A stretch of DNA of 64,000 bases, taken from Anisakis pegreffii. Its lineage: Eukaryota > Nematoda > Chromadorea > Rhabditida > Anisakidae. The stretch spans positions 85,953 through 149,952 of the forward strand of contig JAPYMA010000051.1 in the NCBI GenBank assembly GCA_035041965.1. Reading direction: 5' to 3'. Numbering within the stretch: position 1 is the stretch's first letter; each line of letters starts with the position of its first letter. The position numbers and the translations under genes were made by a program. Below, piece after piece: positions 28,886 through 42,122 of this stretch. Under the pieces are notes generated by a model that was not told the origin of the DNA, ran no database searches, and saw nothing but the letters and a program-made list of their open reading frames with translations.

Positions 28886-31800
28886 GTCATCCAAATGATA
28901 ATACGAGAGATTTTCGCAAAGAGATGGAATGCTTTCTCGAAAAAAAATCAGCAATCAACAAGAGGTTTAATCAATGCAAAACAAAAGTTTTGACTAATCG
29001 GCCAAAGGTTTGTTAAGTTCTCGAATTGCCGAAAGTCGCATTCTGAATGCGGTATTGCTGGAATCATGTAACTAAAAGGATGTCCTTGAAATTGAATGCA
29101 AAGTTCAATTTTCAACAAATGTACAGTAGTTGTGATTAATTTATTCGTTGATTGTTCTCAGTTTTATCGTTACTATTTCATCGATAATAATACTAATAAT
29201 AATAATAATATTTCGATCACCTACTGTCAATTCACTTATTTCTATCTCAATTAGGCTGCAATCTCGATGCCTTATGGGAACTTCAATCGCTGCTTTTGAG
29301 GTTAGATGCGCACATCAGAAATTTGTCGACTTAATCTGTAGAATATTGTAGTTTTCGCTTAACAGCAAGTGAGCACTCATGAATTGACTATCTTGGGAAA
29401 TCAAAGGAAATTTAACCAGTTTCGCATGCATCCCGAAGCGATAACAAGTGCTTAAACAAATTCTTTAAAATGACCACAGAAAATTCATATGTGAGCACTC
29501 ACTGAATACGCATGCCCTTTAGAAGTGTTCCTTGAAGTGTGTTGACATTTTGAAACTGCTTTCTGGACTAATAAACATTTTCAAGTAATCATTTCAGAGT
29601 GGTTCCTAGATTCCTTCCCAGGGAGGCGTTTTCTTCTGAGTAAACTTAACATTACGTTGACTTTTTTCTGTGTGAACCGTTCGCAGCATTTATTGAAATT
29701 CAAATGTGATATAAGTGACATTGTGGTTGTCTGATATTGTGATCTGTTCTTCAGTCTGTGCTCTCAGTCGTTTCGAATGAGAAAAGTGCATAATAAATTT
29801 GAAACATTGCAGTGATTTCAACGAAGCTCATTTTAAAAAGACTAAAATTCCGAAAAAATTTCATCGTTTCACCCATATCAGCTGGATTTTGTGGCAGGAG
29901 ACTTCGCTTTCTTCATTCATATGAATGGATGGAATTGTGATGAAATCATATGCAATTTTCATCGTTATAACACTCTTCTCATGTCATTTCAGGTTTCTAT
30001 GTTGTTCAGAATAATATACTTTGATATTGTTGTGTTTTCGATGAAAGTTTCACTAGTGCATATTGTTTGTGATGAACATTTCTTGAATGCGGATCTCTTC
30101 ACTTGAATTATAATTTTGAAATGATATATCATAGTTATGCTGTACTTGTATTATTCCGTTTATATGTGTGCATTTTGAATTATTGTTATCATAAAAGATA
30201 ATATTACTCTGGCAGGAACACTTCGATTGGTACTACTGATTATAGATTCTGTTGCTGCCGGAGTCGGCGGAGTATGTGAATAAAACAATTCATTGACTAG
30301 GTGGTGATCTTGCAGCGTTGTATGCAACATCAGAAAATGTGAACTCGCAAGAAGAAACTGATTCGCTAGTGTTGAATCAGATCCGTGATTACAGCAACAT
30401 TAACTGATCCAAAAATTTTTTGAAGCATTAAACGTTCCCGAAAAAGTGGCAAGATGCCTTAAGTGATCAGTGAATATCACGATGTCTTCGGCAAATACTG
30501 TCTATGATCTGGTCACATCAACTTGATGAATAGAATACGATCTGCACAGTAATCTTGATAACGACCAAGGAGAGGTAAAATCGAAACTTGAAAACAAACT
30601 TATAGCTTCCCACTTATCAAAATGTTTTCGATAAGTAACTGACTATGAGCAAATCCATTGTTGTTCCATGATCTCAACTGGCACATTTCAGAAATAATTG
30701 TGAGCAGTTTTTTAAAAACTTAAAATATTGCGTCGATTTCCCAGATAACAATGCAAATCGGGTAATATCCACAACTTCTCAGTTCGCTTACAATTTGAGA
30801 AAATAGTAATGATTAGTATTATTACCTCTTGATCCATAATTTTTGAAGCAATCGCCACTAAGATGTGTCACTAGCATACTGTTGCTCCCATTCTACAGCA
30901 TTGCTGAGAATCTAGATTCGGCTATCAATTTAGAAGTGAAATAGCATTTAATACAGCAAAAACTTTGAACTGAAAGCCTTCGAAGAAGGGAGAAGATCGA
31001 ACTCGCCTGACTGAGGAGGTGTACAGTCGATACCGTATCACTAATTGGATGACATTTTAGGATATAAAATTTGGATGCAATAAATATCAACAATTTGCTA
31101 TCTTGAACAAACAAGCATTGACTCTGCTGCATACTGAGACCAATTACTTTCTGATGCAATGCAAAAAATTAAATTTCATCTCAAATTGCCGATTGTATGT
31201 ACTTTAATCTCGTTCACTCTCTGATCTGCCCGATTACTTTAAAATTTCTCTCACCGTCACGTCACCATCACGGCCACATCTCCATGACTAGCATCAATAT
31301 AACCGTGACAAAATGGCAAATGTCAACGACATCTTCCCTATCTCATTGAATGGGGAATCCGAATCTATCATTTTATGGGAGCTTTTTATTTTTTTTGGCC
31401 AACATCGATCAGATTTCACTCATCAGCAGTCATTAAAGGCGCCATCCCATAAACATTCCGATCGTCCGGCTCTGACCATTATTTATGGTTTATTCTCAAA
31501 TGCTTCAACAAACAACGCACACACATAAGCTTATCTCTCGATCGTTGATGCTCATGCAGTTGTTTTATCCAAGTGCTTGTTCGCCTCGAAAAGCGCACTG
31601 CAGTTTGTTCCTGTCTTCGAAAGTGACTTTCAAGACGCGATAATACAGAATTCAAAGAAAATTCACAAATATAAACAGTATACTCTCTAGAAAACTGCAA
31701 TGACCATACGGCAATTGGGTAGAATTTTTGCAACCTCAAGCAATTTGTAGCCAAAAATACCTAAATTCCACGGAATTCAATCAGGGGTGGTATTCCAAGA

Positions 31801-33050
31801 AAAAGAATTATAGCCTACGGTTTGTTGACTGATCATGTGAAACTGATCAGTCAACAAACAAAAGACTATAATCATAGAACTTTTTCATGATTGCTCGGTA
31901 TACAATGGAAAACCATGTTACTGATAATGATATTGATAAGCGCATTCTTTAAAAACAATGGAGTGATAATGGCATTCTTTCGGTCCATCTGAAATGCATA
32001 CGAATGATTGAGGTGAAAAAAAGAGGAGATTTTTTGAGATGACGTTTCAGCTTGATACAACTTCTATAAAAGGGAACACCTCAAACACTGATTCAAGTCG
32101 TTCATGTGCAACGCTCACCTCAAGTACCGTATCAGTGATGCTTGAATTGAGCAATTTTTGTCCACTAGTCAGGCCATGCTTGATTTCTCAGCGTTCGCGC
32201 AGCATTTGTTGGGATGTTCTCACATTCCAAATATGTTCGCGTTTTCCAGAAGCTTTTCAGACACGTTCCAATAGATCGCAATAGAACGCACCCAAAATTG
32301 GTCCAAAAGACTGCAAAATTTACCATCGCATAAGGTGTCAGTTTGTCACGGTAAATGATTCTTTCTTGTACTGTGCACACTTTTTGATTGAAATCGCTCT
32401 TCAGCTAGCAGTACTGCACATTAAATTTCACTTTGATATCGAAACAATCACCAAATTGCTTAGCAAAGATCGCGATTTTGTTTGTGGGCCTCTGTTTCGC
32501 TCCAAATGCGCAATTATAAATGCAATCTAATCGCAGAGGAGCCGGGAGTAGTACTGCGAAAATTAATGCCAGAAATAAGTTCGCATCTAGCAGACACAAT
32601 CTTGCAAATCGCCTGTAATGAGGTCAGCCTTAGGAAGCACGATGTGATATGCTTTACCGTAGTTTTGCATCATGTTTTATGTGAGAACGGAAGGATGAAG
32701 CGTGGAAATTCATCTCTTTGCTTTTTCAGTCAGCTCATTTGGGATAATCTTTCAATTGTAAAGCGTTTGGAAATCACTGCAGAGAAGAATCAACAGGGAT
32801 GGACCTACTCACTTCGACCATTTCGGCCATCATGACCACCACCCAAATAACTCTTCATGAGTTTAGGGTAAACTATTTGGAAATCTCAAAACTCTAAATG
32901 CCCTTGTACTGAAACATCAGTTTGTTGTCCATGGTACATAACTGGTTGATCATTATGAAACTCTCGAATTGACTGAAGAATGCTGAAACTTCGAAAATTT
33001 TCTCATCCTATTTGATAGAATTCCATTGAGAAGAGATGATTATTTAAGAG
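28886..33050. other. Region between the two PiT genes, no supported gene
   Basis: About 4 kb. No exon chain was found. A perfect 16-bp foldback lies at 31820-31859. The part 32040-32835 is slightly GC-richer and holds overlapping short open frames on both strands in several phases, which may mark an old decayed coding sequence that I cannot identify. Confidence 0.45.
31808..31871. repeat. Foldback (hairpin) with perfect 16-bp stem
   Basis: GTTTGTTGACTGATCA (31820-31835) and TGATCAGTCAACAAAC (31844-31859) are exact reverse complements around an 8-base loop. An outer TTATAG (31808-31813) pairs with CTATAA (31866-31871), with an imperfect 6-base spacer on each side. It lies between the two PiT genes, about 1.2 kb upstream of copy 2. 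Confidence 0.85.
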
Positions 33051-36000
33051 ATGATTGATTTCTCAAAACTTCAGAGTGAATTGCTATGGGCACTGATCGT
33101 CGGTATCATGCTGGCGTTCGTGCTTGGCTTCGGCATGGGCGCCAACGACGTGGCGAACGCATTCGGTACTTCGGTTGGCAGCGGGGTTCTGACCCTGAAA
33201 CAAGCGTACGTTCTCGCGACAATTTTCGAAACACTCGGAGCGCTATTGGTTGGTTACAATGTAACGGATACAATGCGAAAAAATGTCATCGAAATTGGTC
33301 TATATGAAAGTCAACCAAAAGAACTGCTCATTGGTCAGGTGGCCATTCTTGCAGGTATTATCTCGTACTGCATCACCAGTTGCATCATGACAGGACATTG
33401 AGCACAAGTTGATAGCAGTATTCTAGTTTGATTGCATATAAGGCATCGATCGCCCGCTAAGGAATCTAAAATTATGGTGAAGTTTGCCTCAAGCAGTCGA
33501 ACGAGATTGATCTGCTCAGAATATTTCAGAATAGAACAGGATCAAAATCACAGTGATTTCGAAGTTTGCAATGAACGTTTGTAGAATTTGAGTTTTTTAA
33601 ATCAAAAATTGAATGAGTGAATCAGTTCAGGTTGCTCAGCATGGCTGATGATTGCCACTCTGTTGCGTCTTCCTGTCTCAACAACACACAGCCTGACGGG
33701 TGCAACTGTCGGTTTTGGACTAGTTACTCGTGGTGCATCCGGTATTCACTGGAAACAAATCGGAGCTATTGGTAAATTTTACTGCGAATCTTTTTACGTT
33801 GAGATCGAAAATTTAGATGGTGAGGTCGAAAACGTAGCAGTTAACCAGATGATGAATTTTCAATGATCATTAAACAATGTACGAATTTCTTATGCACACC
33901 ATCCATCAGAAATGAATATCACTCAGGTTATATTGAAAGAAACTGTTAATGTTGTGCTTTCAGTATTGTCGTGGTTCACCTCACCTGTTCTATCTGGCAT
34001 CGTATCGTCAGTGCTATTCGTCATTGTCGATTTCACCGTTTTGCGTCGGGTAAGAAGTAATGCTTCTTTGCCTTAAACACCAACACGTTTCATCTGTTAG
34101 GTAGCAAGCAAGTGCTTTCGATACGCTATTCGTTTCCCACATTCTGTTTTTTCTTCACTTAACAATGCAGCAAATGAATCAAATGTTCCCCTATGATATG
34201 AGAACAAAATTTTAGAATAAATCAAATTCTGTGGTGCAATCAAATAAATTTTCAGAATGATCCATTCAAATGTGGACTTCGTATGTTGCCAGTGCTTTAT
34301 TGGGGATGTATTGCATTCAATACGTTTGCAGTTAGTTATCAAGGCTCAAAGTGTGAGTTGCGTTGAATTTTTTGTTGCATTTCTTGCATTGCGTGAAGCA
34401 AAAAAAGTTTTGTCCTTGAGCTATGCTTGAATTTTAGAAATCATCCCCCCCCATTTTCTCCCCTCACCCCAAAAAAGGAAGAAAATTTCCAAAATTCAGT
34501 TAAACGCTCCATTTCTCAATGCTGCATTCGAAAAATTTCGCCTTCGATTTTGGCGATCATCAGTCACATTTGCCACCAATCGCTTTATTATGCTAACGGA
34601 TGTTGCAGTGCTACATTTGGCTTCACTTCCATTGTGGATGTCGATTACCATCAGTCTTGGACTAGCCACTGTTTGTGCAGTTGCCATACAATTCATAATG
34701 GTACCGCGAGTGAAAGCGTGGATTGAAAGTGAGAGTTTGCTGACATTTTGCAATTCCAGTTGAGATTCACTGCATAGTGATATATTGAACGTTTGGAGTC
34801 AGTTCACGAATATTTTATTGATGTATTCCATATTTTATCGATGTAATCATATTGACTAACCTTTAGTAAGTTGAGGAAACTTCTGAACTTTGGAACTTTA
34901 AATTTCTAATGTTGAATATTAAAATTTCGGCCAATCATGTTGCTGACTTGTTTTTAGAGTTTCAGGAACATTTGCGAATGAAAACAAAGGAGCATTTGAA
35001 AATTTCGATGATGACTGCGATGATAATCTCTCCTATGAGAGCGTTTCAATAGAAAAGGATAGTTTCAGCGGTGTTGTCGTATGTGAAAGTACGTCGTTTT
35101 TCAATCAGTTCACGAATTCCAGTTTTCAAATCACCAAAAAACCATAGGTTCACGAAATGGTTGTGTTGTTTTTGAGAATTAATGAATGATGATGCGAAAC
35201 TTCGCTTAACTTCAAAACTTCGTTTCAAAATACTTGCTACTGCTGAAACATCACAATGAATGATGCGAAACGAAGAACATTTGATTGAGGAAGGCGGTTG
35301 TTTATGTGAAAACTACCAAAGCATATGTTAGGAGTCGAAAAAAACAACTGCAACTGTTCCCTCTCATGAAACAAGTTCTCATGAAAGTTGATTTTGGCTT
35401 TGGAAAGATTTCGAATTGTTCGCTTTGTCTTTATAGAACCTCCAATATGGACGACTACAGCGAGCGATTATAGCCGTTCGAGCATCAGCAGTGGAATTAG
35501 CATACAGTCACTTAAATCGACACTTAATCCGACCATTTTTGATCGTACGTTTTCAGCACGAATTGGTTTTTGTTGCACTTCGAGAATTGATGAAAACGAG
35601 AATTGTTCTCAGAAACTGTTTGTAAAAGTAAACAAATCCTTCGGGGAAAAATTTTCGCCAGAAATTGACAAAAATGTATGGTGAGTATGGTTGTACTTTA
35701 GAACTGTACCGCTAAATGCTAAAATTTTGATGGTTTTCAGCTATCAAATCATTTTTCAAATGGTTTTTACCGAACAAAATGATAAAAGAAGATGCAAAAA
35801 CACTGAAAGTCTTCAGTTCAGTTCAAGTTCTTACGGCTTGCTTTGCCGGATTTGCTCATGGCGCTAATGACGTAAGGTGAGAGGATGCCGCACAAATTCC
35901 TGTTCCATAGAGGCTGTGTGAATGCAATACAAAAACGAATGCATGAAAAATTTTGAATCTGCAAAAAGTTGTCATCTTTTGAAATGGCTATTTTTTTGTT

Positions 36001-37402
36001 TAGCCATATTCAGTGGATCATCATTAAGTGATCATCACCTCAAACGGTTAAATGCGTTTCCAGAAATGTCGACTAACCGTTACTTTTTAATTTTAGCGAT
36101 CAACTTTTGCAAATTTCAGCAACGCAATCGCTCCACTCACCTCATTGATTCTCATCTACGAACAAATGAGCGTTTATCAGACGGGTGAAACACCAATTTA
36201 TGTGCTGTTTTTTGGTGTGTTCGCGATTTGCATTGGTCTAGTGTGTCTTGGCAAGAAAGTCATCAGAACAGTCGGTACAAATATGTCAGAAATTAGTTCG
36301 GCCAGGTAGACTTAAATTGAATCCCATTCTCAAAGTAATATGAAAATATTAACAAGGATGGACACAATAAAAATAGCAACAAAATGCAAAATGTTCAGCA
36401 CATATGCAGAAGTAATTGACTGAAGCGATAAAACAGCAACATTATATGAACATGTGTTTCAAAGCGCATCAGTGTACCACAGCACACCACAATGAAACAT
36501 TCTTATCAAATCAGCCAGTCACCAAATTAGATCGTTTCAATAGGAAACGATAGAGTTGAGTGTGTGACAGACAGGTCAATTTGAAAAGTGATTTGTTTAT
36601 TTACTTATCAATATCGAGATGCTTTCAGTGGATTCACAATCGAATTTGGAGCAGCTTTCACCGCACTTCTGGCCAGTAAAGCTGGTCTTCCGATCAGTAC
36701 GACACATTCATTGGTGAGTCGTCATTTCAGCGATCATCAAGCAAGAATGCTGCACCCAAGCAAGCTTAAATGTTGCTTCAAGGATATTTTGGACTATAAT
36801 TTGAACGGATATCATAAATAATCTAATCTGAATATCGAATGTTGTTGTGGACAGCAATTAATATTCGTTTAATTCATGTCAGAAAAATGCATTCCAGAGA
36901 TTTTATTCTCGAACATAAGGACAGTGATGGATTTGTTTCAGGTAGGCAGTGTTGTAGCGGTGGGTTCATTGAGATCAAGTCAAGGTATTGACTGGAAAAT
37001 ATTCCGCAATATAGCACTTTCATGGGTTGTAACACTTCCTGTCTCTGGTGAGAACGCTCTTTGCATAAAATCCTTATATTAATCGTTTCTTCCTAACAGT
37101 AATTGATCAAAAAATCCAAATTCTGGTGGGAGGCCGCATCAACTAAAACTCGAAATATCATGAAATATTGACAGAATTCAGTGACGGAAAAATTATCAAT
37201 CAGATGATTTCGCTCTAACTTTTTGTACTGATCATTTTGGAGGTGAAAATACCAAGGAATAAACGACGTTCCCGTGAGATTCTTTATGGTTATGTTGCAC
37301 TTATACTTCCATTTCAATAGTTTACTCATTAGTAATTATGTTTTTTTTTCAGGTTTGATATCAGCCGCCATTATGTATTTGTTGAAACTTATTGCTTTGT
37401 AG
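33051..37402 (+). CDS. Sodium-phosphate symporter, SLC20/PiT family, copy 2
   Basis: Twelve exons join in phase to give 513 aa: 33051-33354, 33631-33771, 33964-34049, 34256-34352, 34609-34728, 34966-35088, 35437-35544, 35741-35876, 36120-36305, 36629-36713, 36942-37047, 37353-37402. The PiT signatures are intact: [16 protein letters not shown] from residue 30 and GANDVSNAIAP from about 367, with PVSTTHS and PISTTHS motifs. Seven exons have exactly the lengths of the matching exons of copy 1 (141, 86, 97, 120, 136, 186, 85). Two 5' introns of copy 1 are absent here, so the first exon is one piece. The hydrophilic central loop is shorter and unlike that of copy 1. The start at 33051 is uncertain: ACTTCAG ends at 33074 exactly where copy 1 has an acceptor, so a hidden upstream exon could replace residues 1-8. 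Role as for copy 1: Na+-driven phosphate import. Confidence 0.92.
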
Positions 37403-40025
37403 TGCGATGAACCAAACTTTGTGTTAATCGTATGAAATTAATAGAAATTGTGCCTATTACATAATGCACAAATGTCTCATCTCTTACAAATCTCATTCAC
37501 TGTATTCTTCAAATTCTTCTTCCTGTCGGAACTCGTCTTGTTCCCGAATTCATCAATATGAAGAAACTGCAAAGGATGGAACCAATTAATTCATACATTA
37601 TAACCATATTCATAACAATCCTTTGAAACGATCATAAATTTTGCGTCAATGCCATATTTCATATGTTTTTATGATCGCTTTCAATTCTTGTAATGTTGAA
37701 ATGGCAGCCATGTTTCTTCGATGACACAATCGGAGCAGTATGAAGCCATTTTGAAGGGAATGTGATATCGTGATAATGTGTGCTGCGCACTTGGCAGCAA
37801 CTAACGCCGTCTAGAAGGCGAGTTAATGTTCATTTGTAAATACTCAAGTGATTTCATTCGTATATTCCATTATACACTACTATGAATTGTTCATTTTTCT
37901 TGCCATCAGATATATTATTCAATATATAACCATCAGTGTTGTTACAATTATTTTTGTGCATGATAATTGAATATATTGTGTACGGTATTTTATACTTGAG
38001 CATTTGTATGTTTGTATGAGATTGTAAATGAATATTCCCCAAAAATATATTTTACGCTACAAGATTATTGTGAATCTTACAGGCACGGCATATAGATGCT
38101 GCAATAGAAATCAACGACACTGCAGTGTGTTGCGTTCTGAGGATACGGTAACGCACGGTAAGACAGACGTTGTTTCTGTTGTGCAACAGTAATTAAGAGG
38201 GAGCGTCTAGAGGATGCGTGTTAGGCAATAGTTTTGGAAGGTTCCACGAATGACAGTCTAGAAATAACACTAGCAATTGGGTAACTGAGGCTCTGAAGGA
38301 AGCAAATTATGGTAGAATAAACTTCATCAAACTGAAGATGTATCTGGAGGATATTGTGGTATCCTCAAATTATATGCTGAATCATGATAGACTATGAATT
38401 CCTCACGAAACTTGAGTCGTTTCCATTCACCTGGCGGTATCATATCTCTGACAGTGATAGATCAGGATGGCTTAATGGAAGTTAGCATCTAAGATTGCGG
38501 TTCTGTTGGAATATGACCTTTAGACATCAGAAAATTTGGCATTTAGTTTCTTTTAGAACGGAATAATCTCACTTGATACATCGTGAGAATTAATCAACGC
38601 AGTTTTATATTAGACTATCTTGTTTTCATTCCGTTACATATAGCACTGGAGCATTCTCGAGCAGACTGTAGAATTTTGTTGATCTCATTTTCACTTTCAA
38701 TGATCCACTATGTTTTAGTTATAGCCTAAAATTGGTGATCCTCTACTTTGGGATAGATCGTCCGCAATTTTGTTTCATTAAATGTGCTGTCCTTGCATTC
38801 ACAATGGATCTTGCTGCACCCTTCTATTTTCATATTCAAATCTCGTATTGCACTTGAATTTCATGTATAACTAAAGCAAATTTTAAACCTCTTGAATATT
38901 GCTGATCTCGAAAGTCTTGAATATCGATCGTTGGAAAAATTAAAATGAAGTGCTTAATGTACATTTTTATTTATTGCTGTAATAAAGTGAAATTGCAATG
39001 AAGCAGACAATAAAGCACTTGCACTTATTGATCGTGAGAAAAAATGCGAACATCAAAAAAAGGTTCTTCGGCTGTTGCAGAGGGCTTTCATCGATTTGTG
39101 ACTTGATAAAATATGTCTGAAGCCATGTCAACTGATAATCTGTGTGATTGCGCAAGGAATTGTTCGGAGTCTGGCAGTAAACGATCAAGTGCCTTACAAG
39201 AAACTGTCAAGGGTTTTGTGGTAAACCGTTAGAGATTCCATGAGAGATTCTTATGCAAATTCTTTTTTGACACGAAGCTTTCTCAGCACCATAAAGAACA
39301 AAATATATTTTTGCGGAATGATAGCATTTTCGTATGATGTGTGCTCTCAGGTAGAAAAGAATCATACATGATGAGAGAAGCAATTAAAAATGCTGATTAT
39401 TGGTTGGGTAAAAAGCGAACTTTTCGTCCTTTACAACCTCTCTTCAGCGTCAGTGCATGTCAGCAAATATACTTTGTGATAATGAAAGCACGTAAGCATG
39501 TAAGGAAACCTTTTTTGTCTACTCACTGAATAGCAAACTACAATATTTTTAGCCATCTTATCAGTGAAGTGTCCAACAAAGTTCTAAAATTGGTGATCTC
39601 ATTCCGCATTGATGAATACAAAAATTTCTTTGACATTTTGAGCACGTGATCATACAACAAAATGAGCGTACCCTTTCCGTCAATAATTGATCTGCCATCA
39701 AATGACTGATAAAATTTTATTGTGAAAGAATCAAAAATCATTACTAATTGTAAGATTAATATTCTATACGATTTCGAATAGAACATCATCCAAGACTCAA
39801 CAGTTACACTCGAACGTTGATGGGTTCAGTCAAGATAGAAGTTTCAGCTGCCACATGGAATAACTGATGAATGACAAACGAAAAACATACACTCGATCAA
39901 GGAACTGTAATTTGCACAAAACATGCAAAATGTTTCAAAAATGAGATTTTTTTGGCTGGGAAAAACACCAGCATAAAAAGTAGGCAAACAACTGCCCTTT
40001 ATCAGTCATGAACAAGCGATGTGCG
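37403..40025. other. Intergenic region, no supported gene
   Basis: It follows the second PiT gene. Short open frames only. Around 38311-38390 one frame reads MYLEDIVVSS, faintly like the YxDD region of a reverse transcriptase, but stops interrupt it on both sides and no other domain is visible. Confidence 0.4.
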
Positions 40026-41010
40026 TTATTATAGCAATATAGGGGTTACCAATTTCAAGCCAACCGTACTCTCAGGTTTCCCTAGTAACATATGAATTTC
40101 TAAACATTAATGAATTTCGCGGAACCTCTAGGTCTAGAAAATCATATATCTTGCTGAGCGATTCTGCTTACTTGAGGAGATATGGCAATTTTCTCATAAG
40201 TATCTCCAGTAGCGCAGTGGTGCTCATTCATACACATTGTATCACTATAGATCAATCTATACCTTACTGTAGCGCTATAGAGGTTACCATCTTCAAGCTA
40301 ACCGTACCTCCATATTTGTCCAGTAAAACATGAATTTCTGCACAGCATTCGATTCCTCAGGACCTTTAATTTCAGAATATCATGTATTTTGCCGAGCAAT
40401 TATGATTAGATGAGGAGATATAGCTATTTTCTCAATGCTATACATGTTGCCTCTTCGAGACTACCGTACTCTCAGCTTTGCACAGTAACATATGAACTTC
40501 CGTACACCAGTCGATCCAGCGGAACCTCTAGATTCAGAAAAACATATATTGTGTCGAGCCATTCTGCTTTGTTCAGGAGATATGGTTACTTTCATATAGC
40601 TATCTCAACAGCAATCGCAAAGGCGCTTATTCATAAACATTCTATTACTATAGACCAATATCAATACGTTACTATAGCTCTATAGAGGTTACCATCTTCA
40701 AGCTAACGGTACACTCAGGTGTGCCAGGTAACATATGAATTTCTGTACACTTTTCAATCCAGCGGAACCTCTAGAGTCAGAACAACATGCATTTTGTTGA
40801 GCAATTCCGCTTACATGAGGAGATATGACTATTTACAGAAAGCTATAGTGGTTGCCATCTTCGAGTTTATCGTACTCTCAGGTTTGCCCAGTAACATGTG
40901 AATTTCTGTATACCATTCGATCCGCTAAATCTCTAGATTCAGTAGTCCATACATCTTGTTAAGCGAAATAGCTGAGATATGGCCATTTTCTTGTACTTTC
41001 TATGGTGGAA
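40026..41010. repeat. Tandem array of five diverged units, alternating long and short
   Basis: Units begin near 40040, 40272, 40447, 40680 and 40849. Each contains the ordered landmarks GGTTACCATCTTCAAGCTA, CCGTACTCTCAGG, AGTAACATATGAATTTCTG, CGGAACCTCTAGATTCAGA and GAGGAGATATGGC. Units 1 and 3 (about 230 bp) carry an extra segment of about 60 bp containing CATTCATACACATT and CACTATAGATCAAT-like sequence; units 2, 4 and 5 (about 155-175 bp) lack it. The copies differ at many positions, so the array is old. The open frames across it come from the repeated units and are not genes. Confidence 0.85.
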
Positions 41011-41411
41011 TAGTGATTGATGTAATGATTTGTGATCGACAGAGCGATCAGTTAGAGATTGGCGGGCATAATGCAATTGCTCAGTTGTATGGTTTAAGAA
41101 TTTAGAAACATTAGTAGAGCTGAAAATTGTTTGCCGAAGATTAAAAAAATATCTTGATATTCGAGGATCTCCTCATCCATTAACGCTAAGAAGCCAGAAG
41201 GTTGTTTAGGGAAGCTGAGCGTACATCCAAACCGATGGTTCCCACACTGCTGCACTCCGTGCTGTCCTTTGGCCATACGGTATACCGCTATTCCCTCTGC
41301 CAACAGTCCAGTGAATCCTCTGACGAGCTAGTGCGTCTGGTGACAGTTCAGAGGAGACACAAAAACATGTTCCAGTAGGACTTCTTTGAGAAGATTAATA
41401 TTTTTGTATAG

Positions 41412-42059
41412 CTCTTGTTTGGCTAGTGAGAAAACTTCGTTCTCACATTCAAAAGAATTTGGACAACGTTTCAATCAATGTTCAATTGTTTTATTCGAGA
41501 ATTCTTCACGCATATTATGATCTTCTTAGTTTTTCTCACAAGGTTTTAATGCAATTGTCAAAATACGCAGAGAGGGAAGGACCTGCAATTGGTGTTGAGC
41601 CAATCAGTGAAAGTCAATGGTTAAAACTTAATGTGGTTGCAATGAAATGCACGCAAAAAGGATCAAAATGCCGGGTGTTATGTATTAGAATAACTAAAAG
41701 GATTCAGAGAGGACATTGCAGATGATCATGAAAAATATTTTGAGCGATTGTTCGATTTTGATTTTTCACTCCTCTTCTTCTTCTTTGTACAGTTGCTGGT
41801 GCCTCTCAGTAATTATTTGCCTTTTTCCTCCCAGTCATACGGATCTGTTAACCTTACATCACATACGATAGCGGCCTGCAATTATTCTATCTTTTATACA
41901 TTTCCCAGTTCTCAGAAAAATGATACTTTAGAAAAGAATGAGAGTCCAAACTGCATATATGAACAATGCTCTATTGCATATAAACCGGAAAATGTAACAT
42001 TGGTGAGAAATGGGAAATTTCAAAAGAGGTCCAAGAATGAATCTAATGCAGAAAACTGA
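41412..42059 (+). CDS. Weak candidate two-exon gene, unknown product
   Basis: A frame open across 41412-41676 (after a TTTTGTATAG acceptor) contains the stretch LRSHIQKNLDNVS. A second frame ends at TGA 42057-42059 and follows a very good acceptor, CTTCTTCTTTGTACAG, ending at 41790. A donor CGG|GTGTTA after 41676 would join the two in phase. The second exon (about 89 aa) has three N-glycosylation sequons (NLT, NYS, NVT) and three Cys residues, suggesting a secreted or lumenal protein. I recognise no family and see no convincing start codon, so it could be partial or spurious. It ends 64 bases from the 3' end of the kinase gene on the other strand. Confidence 0.25.
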
Positions 42060-42122
42060 GGCAGCCTAGGAATGGGACGAAGAAAGAACGGATGAATGTC
42101 CAATACTTTGTTCAGAGGAACG

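Noticed and set aside
38311..38400. Short frame reading MYLEDIVVSS, resembling a reverse-transcriptase active-site region
   Set aside because: The second Asp context is wrong, stops flank it and no other retroelement domain is present nearby.
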